Assembly: GCA_037783545.1 (NCBI GenBank)
Contig: JBBELK010000505.1
Span: forward strand, 1 to 64,000
DNA length: 64,000 nucleotides
Direction: 5' to 3'
Origin: Henricia sp. BOLD:AAB3569
Taxonomy: Eukaryota; Echinodermata; Asteroidea; Spinulosida; Echinasteridae
The notes beneath the pieces are model-generated. The model made no database searches. It was not told the origin of the DNA and saw only the letters and a list, made by a program, of their open reading frames with translations. Position numbers and translations under genes: made by a program. Shown here one piece after another: positions 39,801 through 51,000 of this stretch. The first letter of the stretch is position 1. Each line of letters begins with the position of its first letter.

Positions 39801-42273
39801 TTAGGTCAAAGTGTGTCCCAAATGCCGGCAAATTTGGAAATCAACGAATTTTCCAACCAACTTCAAATTTTGCATGCTCCAAACTGTATATATTCCGCAC
39901 TTGTCATGCAAAATTGACAGATTTTCGCTGGGAAATGACGGAGAAATTTCAGAGTTTAGGGAAAGCGGAGCTCGGCTACGTGGTTATTCCCCTAACCGTG
40001 GCTGTTGGGACACCCTGCGCTGCGCTGGTGTACATTTGTACGGCCGTTGAATCACCCCAGATTGTGACGGGAATTAGGTCAAAGTGTGTCCCAAATGCCG
40101 GCAAATTTGGAAATCAAGGAATTGTCCAACCAACTTCAAATTTTGCATGCTCCAAACTGTATATATTCCGCACTTGTCATGCAAAATTGACAGATTTTCG
40201 CTGGGAAATGACTGAGAAATTTCAGAGTTTACGGAAAGCGGAGCTCGGCTACGTGGTTATTCCCCTAACCGTGGCTGTTGGGACACCCTGCGCTGCGCTT
40301 GTGTACATTTGTACGGCCGTTGACTCACCCCAGATTGTGACGGGAATTAGGTCAAAGTGTGTCCCAAATGCCGGCAAATTTGGAAATCAAGGAATTTTCC
40401 AACCAACTTCAAATTTTGCATGCTCCAAACTGTATATATTCCGCACTTGTCATGCAAAATTGACAGATTTTCGCTGGGAAATGACGGAGAAATTTCAGAG
40501 TTTAGGGAAAGCGGAGCTCGGCTACGTGGTTATTCCCCTAACCGTGGCTGTTGGGACACCCTGCGCTGCGCATGCGCTGGTGTACATTTGTACGGCCGTT
40601 GACTCACCCCAGATTGTGACGGGAATTAGGTCAAAGTGTGTCCCAAATGCCGGCAAATTTGGAAATCAAGGAATTTTCCAACCAACTTCAAATTTTGCAT
40701 TCTCCAAACTGTATATATTCCGCACTTGTCATGCAAAATTGACAGATTTTCGCTAAGAAATGACGGAGAAATGTCAGAGTTTAGGGAAAGCGGAGCTCGG
40801 CTACGTGGTTATTCCCCTAACCGTGGCTGTTGGGACACCCTGCGCTGCGCTGGTGTACATTTGTACGGCCGTTGACTCACCCCAGATTGTGACGGGAATT
40901 AGGTCAAAGTGTGTCCCAAATGCCGGCAAATTTGGAAATCAAGGAATTTTCCAACCAACTTCAAATTGTGCATGCTCCAAACTGTATATATTCCGCACTT
41001 GTCATGCAAAATTGACAGATTTTCGCTGGGAAATGACGGAGAAATTTCAGAGTTTAGGGAAAGCGGAGCTCGGCTACGTGGTTATTCCCCTAACCGTGGC
41101 TGTTGGGACACCCTGCGCTGCGCTGGTGTACATTTGTACGGCCGTTGACTCACCCCAGATTGTGACGGGAATTAGGTCAAAGTGTGTCCCAAATGCCGAC
41201 AAATTTGGAAATCAACGAATTTTCCAACCAACTTCAAATTTTGCATGCTCCAAACTGTATATATTCCGCACTTGTCATGCAAAATTGACAGATTTTCGCT
41301 GGGAAATGACGGAGAAATTTCAGAGTTTAGGGAAAGCGGAGCTCGGCTACGTGGTTATTCCCCTAACCGTGGCTGTTGGGACACCCTGCGCTGCGCTGGT
41401 GTACATTTGTACGGCCGTTGAATCACCCCAGATTGTGACGGGAATTAGGTCAAAGTGTGTCCCAAATGCCGGCAAATTTGGAAATCAAGGAATTTTCCAA
41501 CGAACTTCAAATTTTGCATGCTCCAAACTGTATATATTCCGCACTTGTCATGCAAAATTGACAGATTTTCGCTGGGAAATGACTGAGAAATTTCAGAGTT
41601 TACGGAAAGCGGAGCTCGGCTACGTGGTTATTCCCCTAACCGTGGCTGTTGGGACACCCTGCGCTGCGCTTGTGTACATTTGTACGGCCGTTGACTCACC
41701 CCAGATTGTGACGGGAATTAGGTCAAAGTGTGTCCCAAATGCCGGAAAATTTGGAAATCAAGGAATTTTCCAACCAACTTCAAATTTTGCATGCTCCAAA
41801 CTGTATATATTCCGCACTTGTCATGCAAAATTTACAGATTTTCGCTGGGAAATGACGGAGAAATTTCAGAGTTTAGGGAAAGCGGAGCTCGGCTACGTGG
41901 TTATTCCCCTAACCGTGGCTGTTGGGACACCCTGCGCTGCGCTGGTGTACATTTGTACGGCCGTTGACTCACCCCAGATTGTGACGGGAATTAGGTCAAA
42001 GTGTGTCCCAAATGCCGGCAAATTTGGAAATCAAGGAATTTTCCAACCAACTTCAAATTTTGCATGCTCCAAACTGTATATATTCCGCACTTGTCATGCA
42101 AAATTGACAGATTTTCGCTGGGAAATGACGGAGAAATTTCAGAGTTTAGGGAAAGCGGAGCTCGGCTACGTGGTTATTCCCCTTACCGTGGCTGTTGGGA
42201 CACCCTGCGCTGCGCTTGTGTATATTTGTACGGCCGTTGACTCACCCCAGATTGTGACGAGAATTAGGTCAAA
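36802..42273. repeat. Higher-order repeats of 1371 and 3834 bp
   Basis: Seven consecutive units starting 36802, 37075, 37348, 37621, 37894, 38167 and 38440 correspond to those starting 40636 to 42274, all offset by 3834 bp. Shared markers in order are tttgcattctcc with cgctaagaaatg, aattgtgca, caacgaatt, gttgaatcac with atgactgag and agtttacgg, and ccccttacc with tgtatattt and aagtctgtcc. A shorter five-monomer period of 1371 bp links 39265-40635 to the copy starting 40636. A private gcgtagctc at 38322 interrupts the otherwise open frame. No 279-bp monomer occurs between 40636 and about 45000. Confidence 0.85.
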
Positions 42274-43911
42274 GTCTGTCCCAAATGCCGGCAAATTTGG
42301 AAATCAAGGAATTTTCCAACCAACTTCAAATTTTGCATGCTCCAAACTGTATATATTCCGCACTTGTCATGCAAAATTGACAGATTTTCGCTGGGAAATG
42401 ACGGAGAAATTTCAGAGTTTAGGGAAAGCGCAGCTCGGCTACGTGGTTATTCTTCTAACCGTGGCTGTTGGGACACCCTGCGCTGCGCTTGTGTACATTT
42501 GTACGGCCGTTGACTCACCCCAGATTGTGACGGGAATTAGGTCAAAGTGTGTCCCAAATGCCGGCAAATTTGGAAATCAAGGAATTTTCCAACCAACTTC
42601 AAATTTTGCATGCTCCAAACTGTATATATTCCGCACTTGTCCTGCAAAATTGACAGATTTTCGCTGGGAAATGACGGAGAAATTTCAGAGTTTAGGGAAA
42701 GCGCAGCTCGGCTACGTGGTTATTCTTCTAACCGTGGCTGTTGGGACACCCTGCGCTGCGCTTGTGTACATTTGTACGGCCGTTGACTCACCCCAGATTG
42801 TGACGGGAATTAGGTCAAAGTGTGTCCCAAATGCCGGCAAATTTGGAAATCAAGGAATTTTCCAACCAACTTCAAATTTTGCATGCTCCAAACTGTATAT
42901 ATTCCGCACTTGTCATGCAAAATTGACAGATTTTCGCTGGGAAATGACGGAGAAATTTCAGAGTTTAGGGAAAGCGCAGCTCGGCTACGTGGTTATTCTT
43001 CTAACCGTGGCTGTTGGGACACCCTGCGCTGCGCTTGTGTACATTTGTACGGCCGTTGACTCACCCCAGATTGTGACGGGAATTAGGTCAAAGTGTGTCC
43101 CAAATGCCGGCAAATTTGGAAATCAAGGAATTTTCCAACCAACTTCAAATTTTGCATGCTCCAAACTGTATATATTCCGCACTTGTCATGCAAAATTGAC
43201 AGATTTTCGCTGGGAAATGACGGAGAAAGTTCAGAGTTTAGTGAAAGCGCAGCTCGGCTACGTGGTTATTCTTCTAACCGTGGCTGTTGGGACACCCTGC
43301 GCTGCGCTTGTGTACATTTGTACGGCCGTTGACTCACCCCAGATTGTGACGGGAATTTGGTCAAAGTGTGTCCCAAATGCCGGCAAATTTGGAAATCAAG
43401 GAATTTTCCAACCAACTTCAAATTTTGCATGCTCCAAACTGTATATATTCCGCACTTGTCATGCAAAATTGACAGATTTTCGCTTGGAAATGACGGAGAA
43501 ATTTCAGAGTTTAGGGAAAGCGCAGCTCGGCTACGTGGTTATTCTTCTAACCGTGGCTGTTGGGACACCCTGCGCTGCGCTTGTGTACATTTGTACGGCC
43601 GTTGACTCACCCCAGATTGTGACGGGAATTAGGTCAAAGTGTGTCCCAAATGCCGGCAAATTTGGAAATCAAGGAATTTTCCAACCAACTTCAAATTTTG
43701 CATGCTCCAAACTGTATATATTCCGCACTTGTCATGCAAAATTGAAAGATTTTCGCTGGGAAATGACGGAGAAATTTCAGAGTTTAGGGAAAGCGCAGCT
43801 CGGCTACGTGGTTATTCTTCTAACCGTGGCTGTTGGGACACCCTGCGCTGCGCTTGTGTACATTTGTACGGCCGTTGACTCACCCCAGATTGTGACGGGA
43901 ATTAGGTCAAA
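42274..43911. repeat. First island of Q/LL haplotype monomers
   Basis: Six consecutive monomers carry the linked pair gcgcagctcgg and attcttctaacc (near 42430, 42703, 42976, 43249, 43522 and 43795), against gcggagctcgg and attcccctaacc on either side. All six also have gcgcttgtg rather than gcgctggtg. The switch on the left falls inside the unit starting 42274, whose first half (aagtctgtcc) belongs to the 3834-bp repeat. On the right the ordinary form resumes at 44068. Private changes include cctgcaaaattg near 42641, gagaaagttcag with tagtgaaagcg at 43225-43247, ggaatttggtc near 43355 and cgcttggaaatg near 43483. Confidence 0.88.
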
Positions 43912-46900
43912 GTGTGTCCCAAATGCCGGCAAATTTGGAAATCAAGGAATTTTCCAACCAACTTCAAATTTTGCATGCTCCAAACTGTATATATTCCGCA
44001 CTTGTCATGCAAAATTGACAGATTTTCGCTGGGAAATGACGGAGAAATTTCAGAGTTTAGGGAAAGCGGAGCTCGGCTACGTGGTTATTCCCCTAACCGT
44101 GGCTGTTGGGACACCCTGCGCTGCGCTTGTGTACATTTGTACGGCCGTTGACTCACCCCAGATTGTGACGGGAATTAGGTCAAAGTGTGTCCCAAATGCC
44201 GGCAAATTTGGAAATCAAGTAATTTTCCAACCAACTTCAAATTTTGCATGCTCCAAACTGTATATATTCCGCACTTGTCATGCAAAATTGACAGATTTTC
44301 GCTGGAAATGACGGAGAAATTTCAGGGTTTAGGGAAAGCGGAGCTCGGCTACGTGGTTATTCCCCTAACCGTGGCTGTTGGGACACCCTGCGCTGCGCTG
44401 GTGTACATTTGTACGGCCGTTGACTCACCCCAGATTGTGACGGGAATTAGGTCAAAGTGTGTCCCAAATGCCGGCAAATTTGGAAATCAAGGAGTTTTCC
44501 AACCAACTTCAAATTTTGCATGCTCCAAACTGTATATATTCCGCACTTGTCATGCAAAATTGACAGATTTTCGCTGGGAATTGACGGATAAATTTCAGAG
44601 TTTAGGGAAAGCGGAGCTCGGCTACGTGGTTATTCCCCTAACCGTGGCTGTTGGGACACCCTGCGCTGCGCTTGTGTACATTTGTACGGCCGTTGACTCA
44701 CCCCAGATTGTGACGGGAATTAGGTCAAAGTGTGTCCCAAATGCCGGCAAATTTGGAAATCAAGGAATTTTCCAACCAACTTCAAATTTTGCATGCTCCA
44801 AACTGTATATATTCCGCACTTGTCATGCAAAATTGACAGATTTTCGCTGGGAAATGACGGAGAAATGTCAGAGTTTAGTGAAAGCGGAGCTCGGCTACGT
44901 GGTTATTCCCCTAACCGTGGCTGTTGGGACACCCTGCGCTGCGCTGGTGTACATTTGTACGGCCGTTGACTCACCCCAGATTGTGACGGGAATTAGGTCA
45001 AAGTGTGTCCCAAATGCCGACAAATTTGGAAATCAAGGAATTTTCCAACCAACTTCAAATTTTGCATGCTCCAAACTGTATATATTCCGCACTTGTCATG
45101 CAAAATTGACAGATTTTCGCTGGGAAATGACGGAGAAATGTCAGAGTTTAGGGAAAGCGGAGCTCGGCTACCTGGTTATTCCCCTAACCGTGGCTGTTGG
45201 GACACCCTGCGCTGCGCATGCGCTGGTGTACATTTGTACGGCCGTTGACTCACCCCAGATTGTGACGAGAATTAGGTCAAAGTGTGTCCCAAATGCCGGC
45301 AAATTTGGAAATCAAGGAATTTTCCAACCAACTTCAAATTCTGCATGCTCCAAACTGTATATATTCCGCACTTGTCATGCAAAATTGACAGATTTTCGCT
45401 GGGAAATGACGGAGAAATTTCAGAGTTTAGGGAAAGCGGAGCTCGGCTACGTGGTTATTCCCCTAACCGTGGCTGTTGGGACACCCTGCGCTGCGCTGGT
45501 GTACATTTGTACGGCCATTGACTCACCCCAGATTGTGACGGGAATTAGGTCAAAGTGTGTCCCAAATGCCGGCAAATTTGGAAATCAAGTAATTTTCCAA
45601 CCAACTTCAAATTTTGCATGCTCCAAACTGTATATATTCCGCACTTGTCATGCAAAATTGACAGATTTTCGCTGGGAAATGACGGAGAAATTTCAGAGTT
45701 TAGGGAAAGCGGAGCTCGGCTACGTGGTTATTCCCCTAACCGTGGCTGTTGGGACACCCTGCGCTGCGCTGGTGTACATTTGTACGGCCATTGACTCACC
45801 CCAGATTGTGACGGGAATTAGGTCAAAGTGTGTCCCAAATGCCGGCAAATTTGGAAATCAAGTAATTTTCCAACCAACTTCAAATTTTGCATGCTCCAAA
45901 CTGTATATATTCCGCACTTGTCATGCAAAATTGACAGATTTTCGCTGGAAATGACGGAGAAATTTCAGGGTTTAGGGAAAGCGGAGCTCGGCTACGTGGT
46001 TATTCCCCTAACCGTGGCTGTTGGGACACCCTGCGCTGCGCTGGTGTACATTTGTACGGCCGTTGTCTCATCCCAGATTGTGACGGGAATTAGGTCAAAG
46101 TGTGTCCCAAATGCCGGCAAATTTGGAAATCAAGGAGTTTTCCAACCAACTTCAAATTTTGCATGCTCCAAACTGTATATATTCCGCACTTGTCATGCAA
46201 AATTGACAGATTTTCGCTGGGAAATGACGGAGAAATTTCAGAGTTTAGGGAAAGCGGAGCTCGGCTACGTGGTTATTCCCATAACCGTGGCTGTTGGGAC
46301 ACCCTGCGCTGCGCTTGTGTACATTTGTACGGCCGTTGACTCACCCCAGATTGTGACGGGAATTAGGTCAAAGTGTGTCCCAAATGCCGGAAAATTTGGA
46401 AATCAAGGAATTTTCCAACCACCTTCAAATTTTGCATGCTCCAAACTGTATATATTCCGCACTTGTCATGCAAAATTGACAGATTTTCGCTAAGAAATGA
46501 CGGAGAAATGTCAGAGTTTAGGGAAAGCGGAGCTCGGCTACGTGGTTATTCCCCTAACCGTGGCTGTTGGGACACCCTGCGCTGCGCTGGTGTACATTTG
46601 TACGGCCGTTGACTCACCCCAGATTGTGACGGGAATTAGGTCAAAGTGTGTCCCAAATGCCGGCAAATTTGGAAATCAAGGAATTTTCCAACCAACTTCA
46701 AATTTTGCATGCTCCAAACTGTATATATTCCGCACTTGTCATGCAAAATTGACAGATTTTCGCTGGGAAATGACGGATAAATTTCAGAGTTTAGGGAAAG
46801 CGGAGCTCGGCTACGTGGTTATTCCCCTTACCGTGGCTGTTGGGACACCCTGCGCTGCGCTTGTGTATATTTGTACGGCCGTTGACTCACCCCAGATTGT

Positions 46901-48016
46901 GACGAGAATTAGGTCAAAGTGTGTCCCAAATGCCGGCAAATTTGGAAATCAAGGAATTTTCCAACCAACTTCAAATTTTGCATGCTCCAAACTGTATATA
47001 TTCCGCACTTGTCATGCAAAATTGACAGATTTTCGCTGGGAAATGACGGAGAAATTTCAGAGTTTAGGGAAAGCGGAGCTCGGCTACGTGGTTATTCCCC
47101 TAACCGTGGCTGTTGGGACACCCTGCGCTGCGCATGCGCTGGTGTACATTTGTACGGCCGTTGACTCACCCCAGATTGTGACGGGAATTAGGTCAAAGTG
47201 TGTCCCAAATGCCGGCAAATTTGGAAATCAAGGAATTTTCCAACCAACTTCAAATTTTGCATGCTCCAAACTGTATATATTCCGCACTTGTCATGCAAAA
47301 TTGACAGATTTTCGCTGGGAAATGACGGAGAAATGTCAGAGTTTAGTGAAAGCGGAGCTCGGCTACGTGGTTATTCCCCTAACCGTGGCTGTTGGGACAC
47401 CCTGCGCGGCGCTGGTGTACATTTGTACGGCCGTTGACTCACCCCAGATTGTGACGGGAATTAGGTCAAAGTGTGTCCCAAATGCCGGCAAATTTGGAAA
47501 TCAAGGAATTTTCCAACCAACTTCAAATTTTGCATGCTCCAAACTGTATATATTCCGCACTTGTCATGCAAAATTGACAGATTTTCGCTGGGAAATGACG
47601 GAGAAATGTCAGAGTTTAGGGGAAGCGGAGCTCGGCTACCTGGTTATTCCCCTAACCGTGGCTGTTGTGACACCCTGCGCTGCGCTTGTGTACATTTGTA
47701 CGGCCGTTGACTCACCCCAGATTGTGACGGGAATTAGGTCAAAGTGTGTCCCAAATGCCGGCAAATTTGGAAATCAAGGAATTTTCAAACCAACTTTAAA
47801 TTTTGCATGCTCCAAACTGTATATATTCCGCACTTGTCATGCAAAATTGACAGATTGTCGCTGGGAAATGACGGAGAAATTTCAGAGTTTAGGGAAAGCG
47901 GAGCTCGGCTACGTGGTTATTCCCCTAACCGTGGCTGTTGGGACACCCTGCGCTGCGCTTGTGTACATTTGTACGGCCGTTGACTCACCCCAGATTGTGA
48001 CGGGAATTAGGTCAAA
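43912..48016. repeat. E/P monomer segment with 6-monomer repeat (1643 bp)
   Basis: Ordinary E/P monomers separate the two Q/LL blocks. Units starting 44185 and 44457 match those starting 45828 and 46100 at an offset of 1643 bp through caagtaatttt, the one-base-short junction cgctggaaatg, tttcagggtttagg and ggagttttcc. The unit at 45555 is a further tandem duplicate (gccattgac with caagtaattt) of the one at 45828. Units from 46919 to 48016 repeat, in order, the markers tttagtgaaag, tacctggtt and ttcaaaccaactttaaat known from 13941-14765, so a block of the 1377-bp repeat recurs about 33 kb away. The last two 279-bp monomers of the window end at about 45281 and 47197. Confidence 0.82.
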
Positions 48017-51000
48017 GTGTGTCCCAAATGCCGGCAAATTTGGAAATCAAGGAATTTTCCAACCAACTTCAAATTTTGCATGCTCCAAACTGTATATATT
48101 CCGCACTTGTCATGCAGAATTGACAGATTTTCGCTGGAAATGACGGAGAAATTTCAGAGTTTAGGGAAAGCGCAGCTCGGCTACGTGGTTATTCTTCTAA
48201 CCGTGGCTGTTGGGACACCCTGCGCTGCGCTTGTGTACATTTGTACGGCCGTTGACTCACCCCAGATTGTGACGGGAATTAGGTCAAAGTGTGTCCCAAA
48301 TGCCGGCAAATTTGGAAATCAAGGAATTTTCCAACCAACTTCAAATTTTGCATGCTCCAAACTGTATATATTCCGCACTTGTCATGCAAAATTTACAGAT
48401 TTTCGCTGGGAAATGACGGAGAAATTTCAGAGTTTAGGGAAAGCGCAGCTCGGCTACGTGGTTATTCTTCTAACCGTGGCTGTTGGGACACCCTGCGCTG
48501 CGCTTGTGTACATTTGTACGGCCGTTGACTCACCCCAGATTGTGACGGGAATTAGGTCAAAGTGTGTCCCAAATGCCGGCAAATTTGGAAATCAAGGAAT
48601 TTTCCAACCAACTTCAAATTTTGCATGCTCCAAACTGTATATATTCCGCACTTGTCATGCAAAATTTACAGATTTTCGCTGGGAAATGACGGAGAAATTT
48701 CAGAGTTTAGGGAAAGCGCAGCTCGGCTACGTGGTTATTCTTCTAACCGTGGCTGTTGGGACACCCTGCGCTGCGCTTGTGTACATTTGTACGGCCGTTG
48801 ACTCACCCCAGATTGTGACGGGAATTAGGTCAAAGTGTGTCCCAAATGCCGGCAAATTTGGAAATCAAGGAATTTTCCAACCAACTTCAAATTTTGCATG
48901 CTCCAAACTGTATATATTCCGCACTTGTCATGCAAAATTGACAGATTTTCGCTGGGAAATGACGGAGAAATTTCAGAGTTTAGGGAAAGCGCAGCTCGGC
49001 TACGTGGTTATTCTTCTAACCGTGGCTGTTGGGACACCCTGCGCTGCGCTTGTGTACATTTGTACGGCCGTTGACTCACCCCAGATTGTGACGGGAATAA
49101 GGTCAAAGTGTGTCCCAAATGCCGGCAAATTTGGAAATCAAGGAATTTTCCAACCAACTTCAAATTTTGCATGCTCCATACTGTATATATTCCGCACTTG
49201 TCATGCAAAATTGACAGATTTTCGCTGGGAAATGACGGAGAAATTTCAGAGTTTAGGGAAAGCGCAGCTCGGGTACGTGGTTATTCTTCTAACCGTGGCT
49301 GTTGGGACACCCTGCGCTGCGCTTGTGTACATTTGTACGGCCGTTGACTCACCCCAGATTGTGACGGGAATTAGGTCAAAGTGTGTCCCAAATGCCGGCA
49401 AATTTGGAAATCAAGGAATTTTCCAACCAACTTCAAATTTTGCATGCTCCAAACTGTATATATTCCGCACTTGTCATGCAAAATTGACAGATTTTCGCTG
49501 GGGAAATGACGGAGAAATTTCAGAGTTTAGGGAAAGCGGAGCTCGGCTACGTGGTTATTCCCCTAACCGTGGCTGTTGGGACACCCTGCGCTGCGCTTGT
49601 GTACATTTGTACGGCCGTTGACTCACCCCAGATTGTGACGGGAATTAGGTCAAAGTGTGTCCCAAATGCCGGCAAATTTGGAAATCAAGGAATTTTCCAA
49701 CCAACTTCAAATTTTGCATGCTCCAAACTGTATATATTCCGCACTTGTCATGCAGAATTGACAGATTTTCGCTGGGAAATGACGGAGAAATTTCAGAGTT
49801 TAGGGAAAGCGCAGCTCGGCTACGTGGTTATTCTTCTAACCGTGGCTGTTGGGACACCCCTGCGCTGCGCTTGTGTACATTTGTACGGCCGTTGACTCAC
49901 CCCAGATTGTGACGGGAATTAGGTCAAAGTGTGTCCCAAATGCCGGCAAATTTGGAAATCAAGGAATTTTCCAACCAACTTCAAATTTTGCATGCTCCAA
50001 ACTGTATATATTCCGCACTTGTCATGCAAAATTGACAGATTTTCGCTGGGAAATGACGGAGAAATTTCAGAGTTTAGGGAAAGCGCAGCTCGGCTACGTG
50101 GTTATTCTTCTAACCGTGGCTGTTGGGACACCCTGCGCTGCGCTTGTGTACATTTGTACGGCCGTTGACTCACCCCAGATTGTGACGAGAATTAGGTCAA
50201 AGTGTGTCCCAAATGCCGGCAAATTTGGAAATCAAGGAATTTTCCAACCAACTTCAAATTTTGCATGCTCCAAACTGTATATATTCCGCACTTGTCATGC
50301 AAAATTTACAGATTTTCGCTGGGAAATGACGGAGAAATTTCAGAGTTTAGGGAAAGCGCAGCTCGGCTACGTGGTTATTCTTCTAACCGTGGCTGTTGGG
50401 ACACCCTGCGCTGCGCTTGTGTACATTTGTACGGCCGTTGACTCACCCCAGATTGTGACGGGAATTAGGTCAAAGTGTGTCCCAAATGCCGGCAAATTTG
50501 GAAATCAAGGAATTTTCCAACCAACTTCAAATTTTGCATGCTCCAAACTGTATATATTCCGCACTTGTCATGCAAAATTTACAGATTTTCGCTGGGAAAT
50601 GACGGAGAAAATTTCAGAGTTTAGGGAAAGCGCAGCTCGGCTACGTGGTTATTCTTCTAACCGTGGCTGTTGGGACACCCTGCGCTGCGCTTGTGTACAT
50701 TTGTACGGCCGTTGACTCACCCCAGATTGTGACGGGAATTAGGTCAAAGTGTGTCCCAAATGCCGGCAAATTTGGAAATCAAGGAATTTTCCAACCAACT
50801 TCAAATTTTGCATGCTCCAAACTGTATATATTCCGCACTTGTCATGCAAAATTGACAGATTTTCGCTGGGAAATGACGGAGAAATTTCAGAGTTTAGGGA
50901 AAGCGCAGCTCGGCTACGTGGTTATTCTTCTAACCGTGGCTGTTGGGACACCCTGCGCTGCGCTTGTGTACATTTGTACGGCCGTTGACTCACCCCAGAT

